From: Triops longicaudatus
Lineage: Eukaryota > Arthropoda > Branchiopoda > Notostraca > Triopsidae
DNA: 64,000 nucleotides
NCBI GenBank assembly: GCA_022885665.1
Contig: JAGQDJ010000094.1
Location: 146,909-210,908, forward strand
Reading direction: 5' to 3'
Made by a program: the position numbers and the translations under genes. The number at the start of each line of letters is the position of its first letter. Position 1 is the first letter of the stretch. Under the pieces are notes generated by a model that saw nothing but the letters and a program-made list of their open reading frames with translations, made no database searches and was not told where the DNA came from. Positions 26,760 through 39,038 of this stretch are shown here, piece after piece.

Positions 26760-27441
26760 AAAACAAGGGAGGTCCGGGAGTCGCATTCACGCGGGATGTA
26801 ATGGTCTTGGGCTATTGCCAGAGACACGAGCGGCACTGTTTCTCTGATTTTGCCCAGTCAGAAGAGAGTGGCATGGAGGAGTCACGCGTTCAAGGAGGAG
26901 CCCATTGGCCGCTGAGGTTCTACTTTCCCACGCAAAATCAATGTAGCACCGACTCCCCAATCCTCGCACGCTTGGGGCCAAGGAGTCGGATACGTATAGG
27001 GAAGACCTGCGCAAGTGCGCGACGCTGGTCCCCGAAACCTTGGCTACGTAACTTCCGCGGCCCCAGCTCCGGCTTGGGGGCCTTCCTTTGGGGAGTAACA
27101 GAGACAGCGTGAAGAACCGAACACAAAGTTTTGCATGTAAGGCACGGAATTCAAACTCACCTCCAACTGCTGGGGGCCCATTGAAAGGAAAAGAGCCGAG
27201 AGAAAAAGAGGGGCCGAGATGAAGTCCTGGGACCTGCACGGAGCTGGATACTGACGCCTTTGCTTTGCATGGTTGACCAGCCTTCAACCTGTCACCACAA
27301 GCTTTTTCATTAATTCAGTCCAAAAACCCACAAAGCCAGTCTCTGTTTCTGACTCCTGTCACCCACTTGGGCAGCCCGGGGTTCGCACCAGCCTTTTTCT
27401 GCCTCATCTCCTAGCAGCTTTTTGGACTAGCCCAAAGTAAA
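26760..27441 (+). promoter_or_regulatory. GC-rich block with 5' non-coding exon of ap copy 2
   Basis: This stretch is clearly richer in G+C than its surroundings. It contains the NRF1-like near-palindrome TGCGCAAGTGCGC at 27,008-27,020. Its 3' end, CCCAAAGTAAAG, is followed by a consensus donor GTAAGTACG at 27,442, and the matching acceptor TTTTACAG lies just before the ATG at 27,562. I read it as promoter plus 5' UTR exon. The transcription start is not determined. Confidence 0.55.
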
Positions 27442-27561
27442 GGTAAGTACGGTTTTAAGCTATCGTATCCATAGACAGCCAGTTAAGTGCGGCTGAAAAT
27501 CTTCTTCTAAGTTGCTAATACTAGTGGTGATGGGGGTATTTTGGATGGGTGTGTTTTACAG

Positions 27562-30500
27562 ATGCCGGTGATGGGTTCAGAATCCGAATCTTGTAGTGAC
27601 CCTTCCCTTCACCTCCACATTAATGAGACTGACGTGCTGAATCTGTCTTCGACGACGAACAAAGTGGAAAGTGACCCCAGTTCAATTGCTTTGTGTGGTG
27701 GATGTGGTCAAAAAATCTCGGATCGGTTTTACCTGGTGGCAGTGGAACGGTGCTGGCACAGTGAGTGCTTACGATGTTGCGAATGTCGACGTCCCTTGGA
27801 TACAGCTTTGTCTTGTTTTGCAAGACAATCGCGGATATACTGTCGGGACGATTATTACCGGTAAGTTATGGACACAACACGCACTTATGACCGTGTTTTA
27901 CACGAATATGAACTTGCGGTGGTTGGCGTTTCGTTGCCAAAATGTCAGTCCGCATGGGCTTAGATATTTTCTTCCATGTTGGCTATGGGTTATGCTATAC
28001 TGTGGGGCATGCAAAAAGGGGGAGTAATTTCACCAGATAAGACCGGAAGCTTGTTTCCCGACAGATAGATCTCTTTCTCTCGCATCTACCCGCGCTTCCT
28101 CCTTTGAACTGCACTTACAACCTTTCAGACGTTAGATTAAAAACCACAGGGCCAGTGTAGGATATACTTCTGAAACAATTCATTAAGACAAGAATTATTT
28201 GTTTAATAACATAAACTTACCCAAAATACACGATGTATTTTGTATAAGTTCAACAAACTCAACTGAGCCTATACCTGAAAATTAATTTGCAAACCAAAAA
28301 ATTTCTCCAACGAACCAGAAAGTCTTTTCTATTAATACTTTTCGAAATGTGTTTGAACTTGAAGAATGATTTAATTTCTTGAAGAATTTTACACAAAACT
28401 GAATCCCGGACTTTTCACATCGAAGTCATAAGTAAAGCGTAAAGCACATATAACAAAGAACGAATAAAATGCCTCGGAAGGAATCAAACTAAGTGTGTGT
28501 GTGAACGGGTGTATAAATGCTATTCTAGAGCCTCAGTACTTGTTTTGGCTTGAATGTGAACACTGTGGTCTGGTTAGTTGGAAAGGAGAATTCTTTGACT
28601 TTGATCTAAACCGAAGAATAAGGACTCGGACAATAATATCAACGAGTTGGGCTCAGCGGATAAAAGTAAATGAATAAATTAAGGAATAAAAGTTCGGGGA
28701 AAATATGGCAGTACACATATATATTTTTTAAGTACTTACATGTAAGGAAAAGTCTGAAGTGTTCATGAGATTCTCACAAGCAAGCACAGGTGTTACGTAA
28801 ATATGACAAGTATATATCTCTATTATGCACGATCTACTAATTACCTTCGTTTACGCAAAGCGTATTGAAGTGTACCCAACTTTGTCTGTCCCTTTTGCTA
28901 CACCCTTTCCCGCATTTACCTTTGAACTTCGATTTTCGCACCTATTGTTCAAACACTACACCTGGCAAGTTACTCCTGTATTCGCTTGTATTTCCCATGT
29001 TCCCCGAGTGGTATTCAGCCAAAAGTACAGTTGCATTTGATGGACAAGACTCCCATAAGGGAGTTTCCGCGTGCACACTTGTAAACTTTTCAAGAGCCTT
29101 TCTTTTTACGGGTCAATTTTAGGCTGTTTGGGGTAAGAAGATGCAACCGATGTAGTTTACCATTGGGTTCCAACGAACTAGTTATGCGAGCACGTGACGC
29201 AGTCTTCCATCTGGCTTGTTTCACTTGCGCAGCCTGTAACCAGGTAAATTTTTTTTTGCCTTAAATCGTGAAAGTGAATGCCTGTCTACTACATTTCCAC
29301 TTAAAAAATACCACAGCAGAATCTCGTTTTAATTAACCTATTTCATAACGAATCGCCGGCTATAGTGAACGGACTTTTATGTCCTGAGTGATGTAAATGT
29401 AAAAGAAAAGAGTCTGATACAACGAACTTCGAATGTACTGAGCATTTCTTTTCTCGAACCGGCAAGTTCATTATACGAAAATCCTATTCTAGAATAGTAA
29501 AACCTCCTTATTCGCAGTTTCAGCATTCGCAGGCGAAATTTTTGAGGCCGACTCTCAATTCGCGGGCCTTCATAGTCAAAGTCATTAAAAAAAATTTCTT
29601 TTGGTAGAAACTAATGTTACTGCTATTTGGTATTGCATTCCCATAGCGATAAATGTATTTCGCACAAGACAAGTGACAAGATTGAATAAAATTAACACAT
29701 CTAGGTCACAATTGGCATTAGAAAAATTGCTTAAAGCAATTAATATGGCAAAAACTAAGCTAACGTAAGAAATTTGTTTATGAATTTAATTTTACATGTA
29801 TTTTACAAAACTTCTTCCATTTATGGAGCGAAGTTTGATTTTTCGGAATAAAAACTCATAAAGTAGTTATTGAATTCCGTCAAATTAACATGATTTGAAG
29901 GTGGTAAAACATGAACGAAAATGACCTAATACTTTAAGAAGACACATCAGCTTAGTAATGATTAAGTTTCCGGTAGTATGTACTAGATCTAAAGGATGAT
30001 TTTCTTGAACTTTTGTCATTCTTTTTCAGAAATTTTGAACCTATCCTTATCTCTCAATGAAAATGTCTATTCTTTATTTGAGGTTTTCCTTACCGCAAAT
30101 TTTCTCTGCGACGTATCCCTACCGAATAAGGATCTTCGACTGTACATATAAAAAAAACAATAAAAACTAATTGAAAATTAAGTACATGCTCCTTTATAGT
30201 CTATAAGTTTGGATGACATTACTACAATGCACGACAGTAGAATCTCGTTCCAATGAACCCTATAATAACGACCTAGCAGCTATAGTATTGCAGATAAAAT
30301 GTATGGTTCTGAAGTACGCAATTGTGTTAAAAAAGCGCTCTCATATACCGAACAGTTTTCCTAAATCCTGCGATGTTCGTTATAGCGAGATTCTACTCTA
30401 ACACCACAAGAAATGCAATTATGTTTCACTATTTCTGTTCAACATTGATGCTTTTTGCAATTAGCTAATGATAACCATAAACCTTCCAATATTGCACAAG

Positions 30501-33500
30501 AAAACTGTTTAAAAAATATTTCTTAATATTTGTCTATGTTGAAGCCTCTAGCCAAAGGCGACATTTTTGGAATGCGGGATGGAGTCGTTTATTGCCGCCT
30601 TCATTACGAGATGTTGCAAACCGCAATGGAAGCTGGTGACGGAGGAGACGTGCCACCCACTCTCCTCCCCATAGGCTTAGGGCCACATTTTGGTTCCCTG
30701 CCTAATCTTAGCATGGGCCCGCACCATCCTAGCGACCCGACGCAACCGCTAGCAGCGCCCGGCTTGCGAACTGCCACGCATTACTCGAGCGGCGGTCCCC
30801 CGCTTTCAGAATTCCGCGGATTGCCCACTGGGAGCTATTTCTCGGGAGTAGCCACAACCCAGAAGGGTCGACCGCGAAAACGCAAAATTCAAGTGCCCAT
30901 GGACCCTAACATGTCTGCTTCCGGGTTACGATCTATCAGCGCAGGTCCTATGGGTGAGTTTTTCCCGCAAATTTCTGGCAAACTTAGCATACTTTGGCTG
31001 CACTACATTAAAAGCAAATGCAGTGAAGATGGGCAACGAATGCAAGGGCCAAGCAAGGTTAGACTTCCAGGGTGGAAGTTATTAGGGTAGTGAAAGGGGT
31101 TTCGACAGTAGCTTCCATTGACATCTATCATCTTGTAGTCCTCATTAGCGGATTCGTCAAGTTTATTTCTACGCATTAAGTAAAGAGGGTTACTAGGGGC
31201 ATTTTTAACATTGATAGTATAAGGTAGGGAGCGTAAAGCTTGCCAGGGCGTATTTTGATGGGCTATTTTCTGCCGCTGATCTAATGAGGAAGAACGTGCG
31301 AGTTCTCTAACTGCGCCTGGTGACAGGAGAGATGACAGTTTGTGGTGACGGAGTGCATGGCTGGTCTTGTGCCTGCGACGGGCGTCCTGCAATCCGTCAC
31401 CAACCTGTCTCTTCACATTTTTGCATTGAAAACGTTCTTATAACAAGCAGCAGAGCACCCAACGTCTGGACGCTGCACGCAAACACTGTTTACATTCTAC
31501 AATGCTTCTCGGTCGTAAACTGGGAACCTTCCAAGTTGCAACGACAACGAAGCTTGAGAGTTTGGCTGAAATCGACCATCAAATTCGTACCTGGGAGGAT
31601 TAAGTTAATTCAGGCAAGGGGCGTGATTCGTCAGTTCGATAAGATGATTCCTGGGCGCTACCGCGAAACTCTTAACTTTGTTAGCCTGTCAAAGCTTGCT
31701 AATGGCTTGGAAGTTCCTTTCTTTGAAACTTACCCAGATGAAATTGATACGAGCAGTTCAAGCCAAGGCCCTCGCCTTTTTTTAAAAAACTTTTCTTTTC
31801 TTTTTTCCCCCTTCTTTTTTCCCCCCACTTTCGTCTATACGCGTTGCATGTAACTTTGATTTTCGCCCTTGGCTAGCCCCTGTTTTGCGTATTAACAGAC
31901 TCGTGCTCGGGGGGAAGCTGCGTGAGATGATTGACAAGTACCACGTAGTCCACCGGCCGGTAGAGCGTTGAGCTTAGCTTACAGTCGTTATGTAAATATG
32001 GAGTTTGAAACTTGCCAAAAGTCTCCCTCCAGTTCTTGTCAACTTGTAAGGACTTGAAGACCCGTAATATGAATCCGGTCTCCTGCAGCTTTTTTTCTCC
32101 GTAGCCGCAAAGACCCGCGCCAGCTCAATGTTTTCGGCACTTTTTCTTCCGTTTCGCCCCATATATACATATTCTCGCCCCTAAAACTTCGGAAAACCTA
32201 ACTTCTGTCTACATCACTTGACACTTCTTATCTTTAAAACTACTGGCCGACACAATTGAAACCCCCCAAACGACCTTCGAGACTTACAAGTGTCGTAAGC
32301 GTTCTCGTATTCTCGAACATCAGTTCGTCTTACTTTACGCCAAACTATTAAGGTACTTCAAACACCTGCTTTCAACCCAACCTGATGACACGCAACACGA
32401 CTATAATTCTTTCTAGGTCCTAACGTTGTACTGCTCTACCTCTCTAACAATTTTTAATATAAAAAAAAGATACAATTGTCTTCATCTCGACAATTTGCGT
32501 CGTAAAAAAAAAGAATTAAGAAAAAAGTCTGTAGAAAAAAAAATAGATTAATAAAGAAAAAATAAAATTAGACTGCAAGTTAAACCTGCGTGTTACTTAG
32601 CTTACGGGACCATGAATGAAAATTCCTTGGTTACTGCTATTAAAGCTGTATATGTAAGATAAGCATTAAAGTAAAGATTTGGGGGATTGACGAAGGTTTC
32701 GTTGTATTAATTGGCGCCAGGGTGAGGAGGGTGCTAGGGTGGGGTTGTTATGGCGTATGGTTGCTGGGCAAGGGTTAGTTAAGCGTTTCGTCAGCTCCGA
32801 TTTCACATCAGCCTCAGGTGCACTTATCATGGAGGTGAGATGAATCCCGATGACTCGATTCGTCCTGAATTTCAATTACGGGTTATCTGTGAATCCTTCA
32901 CTAATATACCACACACGTATCCGTGCGTTCTTGGGCTCTTGACAATATCAAGGCTTCGAGCATAAACAGTAGCACGAAGTTATCAAGGGAAGCCACCGTT
33001 TGGCAAGCCAGAAAGAGAGAGAGAGAGGTCGGAATCGAAAAATACAATAATATAATAATGAGCTCCAACTTCCGTTAATGAGCCTTTCTTGCCCATTAGG
33101 CTTTTATCTGATGCGTTCACGATGGACGTCTCGCTAAAGCGGGCTTTTTACCTTACGTTTTGAAAGCCTGCACGTTGTAAGCTGCAAACTACCGCTGCTG
33201 CCAAAGAATCCTGGCGCGATGCAAAGATAACTTTAGCTTTATACCATAGCGGTATTTACTACTCGAGTTGAAAAGGTGTTTGCTAGTTAAATAGTGTAGG
33301 CGATGCCCCAAGTGGAAAGGAGTGTTGGAAAAGACCCCTTTTCTGTACTCATTAGGCCATGTAGGTTTGGTCTTAGGGGTGGAATAATGAGTTGTTATGT
33401 GAACCGTATGGGCCTCGTCAGTGTTGTGCTTTCGGGACGACCTCCCATCCACTTCGCTGCATGAAAAACCGAACAAAAAAGGTTAGGCGAATACGCAGTG

Positions 33501-34816
33501 GCGGGACTGCGTGTTTCTCGCTAACTCAAAGCCACCGCCTCAGTGGGAGGACTTGTTGATATAAACCTCCGGTTGATGTTTATGAGGATTTCCAGCTTTG
33601 TAGGCCAGAAATGCCAGGCTTCCACTGATAATATTAATTATTTTCTCAGAGATGACGGCCAGCGATTTGACGTCCTTAGATTCCATGTATGATACTTCCG
33701 GTGCTCCCAATACCCCAATGACGAACAGCCAACGAACCAAACGGATGCGAACCTCTTTCAAAGTAAGACAGCTATATTTCTCTATTACACCCGCAAATTT
33801 TTCAACTTCTTCGATTTTTGTCTAAAATTATCCGACGTTTTCAGTTCCAGCGTCTTTTAAGTTGAATAATTCTAATTATTGAAATAGATTTAAACCAAGT
33901 AAACACAGTAACGTTTACACAAAATCCTTGACAGTTAAAAAAATGGCTATTATCCCTAAAAAAATGGAACCATTTACGACTCCATGCTCATCCTCTCATT
34001 TATTTTGGTTTCTGGTGCCCCTAGCGCGCTCGCAAACAACTTGAATGAAGAGGCCACAATTCTCAAAGACTTAACTTCCTTATCCTAGCTTTTCTTATCT
34101 TAACTTTATTTAATCTAATATAAAGCCTACTAGATGGAATACAGTACACTGCTTGTAACACAACTAACTTAATCTACTTTAGCTTAAGCTAACCTATTTG
34201 ACGACATTTAACTTAAGCAAACCTAACTTGTCCTAACTTCATCTAACAATTTTTTACGGCTTTTTATTTATTTAATATGTTTTAACCCCGTTTTTAAATA
34301 TTTAAACTATCTAGCATCACCAATTGCGAACCATGAAGTCCTATTTTGCAATTAATCAAAACCCTGACGCGAAGGATCTGAAACAGTTGGCCCAGAAGAC
34401 TGGACTCTCCAAGCGAGTACTGCAGGTAAGAAAAAAGATTGGCAACTATCTACGCTAGAAGCCAAGATCGTCTATGGAAGAACCAATTATATATATAGAA
34501 AAATTTGCCTTCTTGAAAGAGATAGTTTTCCCTTTTTTCTACTGCTTTGCTCATTAGACCCATTTTTCGGCAGGTTTGGTTTCAAAATGCTCGGGCTAAA
34601 TGGCGCCGTAATATGATGCGGCAACAAGACCGATCGACTTCCGGTACGATGGGCGGGATGGAAAAAGGCGGGAACGAACGAGGCCACGCCTCTTTGTCAG
34701 GAGTAGGCAGTGCCTCTATAGGCGATTTAACACCACCTGGAAGTGCAGGACTCCATCCGATGAGCGGTAGCGAATCCGATCCAGGTTCGGGCTTGGTTTT
34801 CAGCGACCTGTATTAG
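27562..34816 (+). CDS. ap: Apterous-class LIM-homeodomain protein, copy 2
   Basis: A second apterous/Lhx2/9-type nuclear transcription factor, in the same orientation as copy 1 and 5.1 kb beyond it. Coding exons are 27562-27860, 29123-29243, 30545-30953, 33650-33762, 34315-34425 and 34574-34816, giving 431 residues with all phases matching. The start is supported by a TAG 15 nt upstream in frame in the spliced message. LIM1 (residues 45-100) and LIM2 both keep full zinc-ligand sets. The linker has the family AT-hook-like motif GRPRKRK. The homeodomain (about 305-366) reads KRMRTSFKHHQLRTMKSYFA and ends VWFQNARAKWRRNMMRQ. Compared with copy 1, it has extra introns after the LIM2 CNQ and after homeodomain TSFK, and its pre-LIM segment is 44 residues instead of 143. 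It keeps more family-consensus residues in the homeodomain, so copy 1 looks the more derived paralogue. Confidence 0.93.
27861..29122 (+). other. Intron between LIM1 and LIM2 exons of ap copy 2
   Basis: 1.26 kb, GTAAGT to TTTTAG. The equivalent intron in copy 1 is at the identical phase 2 position but only 345 nt long. No element or RNA gene is recognised inside; short open frames there are not credible. Confidence 0.85.
29313..29495. mobile_element. Short inverted-repeat element, ap copy 2 LIM2 intron (first)
   Basis: The left end reads CAGCAGAATCTCGTTTTAATTAAC. The right end, inverted, reads CTAGAATAGGATTTTCGTATAATGAAC. These are degenerate versions of ends shared with the other small elements in this window. 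There is no coding capacity. It looks like an old non-autonomous DNA element (MITE-like). The boundaries are approximate. Confidence 0.45.
29494..30145. mobile_element. ~650-bp TIR element, ap copy 2 LIM2 intron (second)
   Basis: The left end TAGTAAAACCTCCTTATTCGCAG matches the inverted right end TACAGTCGAAGATCCTTATTCGG, sharing CCTTATTCG, with weaker similarity further in. Ends of the form CAGTAAAACCTC...TTATTCG are typical of pogo/Tigger-like Tc1-mariner derivatives. No transposase frame is present, so it is non-autonomous. It abuts the preceding element. Confidence 0.5.
30235..30399. mobile_element. 165-bp MITE-like element, ap copy 2 LIM2 intron (third)
   Basis: The left end AGTAGAATCTCGTTCCAATGAAC and the inverted right end AGTAGAATCTCGCTATAACGAAC share their first 12 bases and the terminal GAAC. 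This is the clearest terminal inverted repeat in the window. There is no coding capacity. A TA target duplication is not visible at the exact ends, so the true ends may lie a few bases out. Confidence 0.65.
30954..33649 (+). other. Large intron of ap copy 2 (2.7 kb)
   Basis: GTGAGT to TTTCTCAG, phase 1, between the linker exon and the homeodomain exons. It contains G+C-balanced blocks (31.0-32.0 and 32.6-33.5 kb) and a (GA)n tract at 33,012-33,027. An open frame of 177 codons near 31,320-31,853 begins and ends without splice-site logic and has no known domain, so it is not called as a gene. Confidence 0.8.
33012..33027. repeat. (GA)n tract
   Basis: AAAGAGAGAGAGAGAG. GAGA repeats in arthropod introns can bind GAGA-factor-type proteins, but nothing else here supports that. 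Confidence 0.7.
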
Positions 34817-37687
34817 CGTCTACCTAATGTAATTCTAACCCTGTAAACCACCAAGATATTCGCGAGAGAATATTAACTGAAAAAAGACGGTATAAAAAAA
34901 CTCTTATACTGCCAAAGGTACGGATAACACTGACTGTATACAGCCGTAAATAAGGCAAACAATTCAAACACAGCGACTCACATGTGCGAGTACTGTATTG
35001 ACCGTTTTTTTTTTTGGTGTGGTACAACTGCTTGTAGTAAAACCGTATGTACATAACCTTTGCCTTGCCATCTGAACAGTGCTTTTTGTGCAGTTATTTC
35101 CCATTATGCTGTGATTATCGGAAATGGAACAAACCCCTCACAAAAATTCTCTTCTGAGACATATTATTATAAAAATTCATTGGTTTTGAAAAATGATTTT
35201 TGTTACGATTTATCCAAATTTAAAGCGCACAGATATAAAAGTGGCTTCGCTTTTCAAATATTTGTCATGAACACATTCACAGTTTATCGTAGGAAACTAG
35301 TCCTGTGAAAGAGACAAAAGACTTGCCAGCCCATTACGCAGAAAACCAACGCCGCCAACGCCAAGCAAAAGTTCCTAACTAGACACATGTAGTGCTACAG
35401 TGCTTTGTTCTGTGTAGTTTTCCACTAAGTTTTTTTTGTGTTTGTAAACAGCAGAAATAGTATGGCCCTCTTCAACACAATTTTGGACCTTTTTACTGCT
35501 CACTGTTGCTGTTCTTTAATCTGACAGACAAGCGATAGGGAGACGTGGCGGATGAAGCCTCCAGCAACCCCGAGGTATTGTGTGAAATCAGAGATGACGC
35601 CGTATTAAATAGGCATCTCGGGAGCAAGTCGGAAATCCGAAGCGCTTTTGTTCGCTGTGCTAAGGTCCTGTTTTTTCACTAATGAGGCTAATATAGCATC
35701 CGGCGTGCGGATCGCAGGTCGCGTGACTCGACGTGTGTCTTCACTCTCAACTTTCCGGCTCAAAGTCTTCCCCTTTCTATTTTTGCCTTCTTTTTTTTTT
35801 TACCTTCTCCCCAGTTTCATTCCATGTTAGAGCGCTTTAAATCAATACCGAAATCTGAATTTTTGACGTTGAGCAATTCCCGTTTTGCCGGCGCGTTCTT
35901 AGCCGTACTCTGTAACTTAAAACAAATAGAGACCCCGTAGCCTAACGATCACCAACCACTTCTTCTACTCTATAACTCACAAAGTGTGCCAAATCAGTGT
36001 CATGTTCTTGGTTCCAGCGTTTGGGTAATGTGCTTGGAATTACAGAAATAATGAAGGAAGTACGATTTTTCTATTTCAGCGAGGATACTCTAACTCTGGG
36101 AGACCGGATTGAAAAAATTATTGACAGGCTGTTTCCTACACCCGTTAATCCATAAAGGGGTGGTGCGCTAAAAACAAGGATTTTTAATACCCTGAACATT
36201 AAGGCAAAACGCCACCGAAATTTTGTTATATTAAGTGCCAATAATTAGACAGTATTTATTCCGAAAAAATAGTGTCCCCTGCGCCGAAAGACGGCATTTG
36301 AAGCCACCTATATTTGTGCGTATGAGTACCAAAAAATAGTTCTAATTAATTTCGAAGAATGGTGTTTCTGCCTCTAAGGACAGCTTATAAGATCCCTAAT
36401 TAGGTGGAGCATAACGTCCCCAAATTTAGATTCAGTGCAACTTGGAAGAAAGGAATGCTTATGGATATTTTTTGGAATAACTGAAAGCTACGTTTCGTTT
36501 CGGTTCCTGTATTTTTCAAGACATTTGTTTGTCAAATTACAGTTACAAACAAGCAACTGTAATAAACAAACAAACATTGCAAAAAATATGCAAACATTGC
36601 AAACAGGCCCCTGAAACACATTAGACACGCAATTGTTCCTGGACAGAGAAGATGAAGCTGACATCTTAGAATCGAATAGTTTTTCACTAAAGACAGTTCC
36701 ACGAAGGCCGTCGAACGTCCGGAAAATGCTTTGCTTCTGAATAAAAAAATCGTATGTTCTTTCCTAGCACTACACTGCGAAATCACTTGTTCACGATTTT
36801 TTTTAATAACAATTATTTTGCTTTACGTGATCAACATCTGACACGCCATTCTCTGAGAGGAAGCTTGTTCCAAAGTTATGACAACTGCAACCGGTTTAAT
36901 TATGTATTCTTTGATAACTACAAACGTTTTCGTCATTTTCCATACAGCGTCACAAGCACTGACTTAATTTGTAACCACACAGCTACACTTGTAAAACGTG
37001 AAGGGATATTCATGGAAATATCCTCCACACTGTTGCGTTATGATAAGAAATGAACAAGAAAATGGCAGATGACCTTCCTTTCTTTGACTTACGTCAACAG
37101 CATTTTTGTTAAACTGGTATTATTGCTTAATCTTATTTAAGCTTCATCCCTACCTTGTTCTCAGAAACAATAAATGATCTATGAATTTCCTAGAACTTAC
37201 TATTTTAAGGGTCTCGGCTTTGGTACCTCATTTCCAAAGATTAGGTGAAGCTGGCCAAACATAGGAGACAGTTCCATTTTTAACAGCACAAACCCTTTAG
37301 TAAAAGGATTGCCGCATTGATTAATAGCGGGGCCCATTTTTTAACTATGGGAACCCATTTTTTGGGTTCATAAGTCCCCATTTGTAGGAGGCGTTTTTTT
37401 TTTCTTTTTTTTTTTTGCAGTGCAATTAGCTCCGTTTATTCGGACAGAACTCGTAATCATAAATCATAAATAAGATCAATACACGGCCTGAATTTACTGG
37501 AAGATAAAAATGTATCATATTTATTTAACCGAGATCTACACTTTTCGTACGGGAGGACAGAAGAAAGATCTGAATGTCACCAACCAAAAGTACCCAATAC
37601 CAGTCCGAATTTAAATAAGCTATGACAAGCGCTTTTTATCCTGCATTACTAGTCACGAACAATCTTGCAATATATAAGTATTGTAAT

Positions 37688-37731
37688 GAAATTATTATTA
37701 TTATTATTAATAATAATAATAACAATAATAA
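37688..37731. repeat. Hairpin-forming (ATT)n-(AAT)n microsatellite
   Basis: A run of ATT units switches directly to AAT units, making a near-perfect inverted repeat that can fold into a long A/T hairpin. Confidence 0.85.
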
Positions 37732-38985
37732 ATAGGAAATGCGCAGCACTAGGCAACGCAACGAAACCACTGCACTATAATCTAGAAAACACTGCGATGA
37801 AAAAAGTACGAACAAGAATAAGAAGCACATTGCTGACAGAGTGCCAGGAATAAATTCGAAAGTTAGTGCTAGTACCCGTGAGTAGTGACGTCAAAATTGC
37901 TCTGCAAGATTATTCATGCCAATAAATTTTGGCGTACCTAAAATTTGGCAACTACAAAATCTTTTTCTTATAACAATATATTAAATTTTACTCATATTTT
38001 GAGACTTTTTCTTACCTTCCTAGTGGCGTGTTTATCAATTTTGAACATGAGTTTACTTAATTTTATATAATTATGATTTGTTTCTGAGGTAGTTTCTTAT
38101 TACTACTTATTGAAGTTCGAACAATTTTTGAAAGCTATGTACAATTATGTAAATTTCCGCTAATGCGCTTTTCGTACCCCAAAAATTTCTCCTGAAAAGG
38201 CCTCTAGGAGTGTTGAAGAACTGTGATTAGCAATTATAAATTATGTGCCATTTCGAATTTTTATGCCATTCTCTTCAATATGATTTTATCCATGATTACT
38301 TTGTGCACCAGAATTAAAACAAATAAAAAAAGAAACAATTCAGGTAGCAATTCGCATGATACTCCAAAGGGGTTTCGACATTACGCTGCATGTAATACAT
38401 CGTACCCAGCGCGCTATTGCTTCCGGCAGTCATGAGTCGAGAAGACTCCCTTTTGTACTCCAGTTTGGTACTTAAAAAGTGAACAACTCCTACCCACGCT
38501 ACAACCTAGCGTAGAGTACGTGCTTTCTTCACCACGCAGATCTCTTTACCTTCTCATTCATCTACGCAGAGTTAAGTAAGTGGAGTAAAAAAAAAGAGTG
38601 CGTTCGGATGATTCCTAAGTCCACATCAAGCATCCCCTGTCCTTCTCGGTGCCTTTAACAATACGCTTTTTGGCACCCCCGCGGACCAAGCCGGATTGTT
38701 GGCGGGGACATGTGTGAGGCACGTGCCGAATTCCGTGTTCTTCGTGCCCACGCCACTAATGATGGGTACCATAACGGAGAAGAATAATGTTGGGACGGCG
38801 GATCAAGCTTATAGCGTCCTACTGAGACGGATAAAGTTAAGAGGTTTAGTCAAGCAGAATGTAAAGTACTTGGAAACAACCTCCAGCCATTTTACAGAAG
38901 ACTAACTGCGGTACTACGGCCACTTACATGCCCAATGAGCAGTCTATTACACTCAGATAATAGTCCTGGGAAAGTTGGGAAGTTT

Positions 38986-39038
38986 CGTAGTGGTAGCAAT
39001 AGTAGTCGTAGTACGAGTAGTAGTGGTAGTATAGTGGT
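38986..39038. repeat. Imperfect (GTA/GTG)n triplet repeat
   Basis: GTAGTGGTAGCAATAGTAGT-type triplets over about 50 nt. They cause serine-rich and tyrosine-rich apparent frames on the two strands, which are not genes. Confidence 0.75.

Noticed and set aside
31320..31853. 177-codon open frame in the apterous copy 2 intron
   Set aside because: No domain, overlaps a minus-strand frame, and its end is poly-Phe from a T/C-rich tract.
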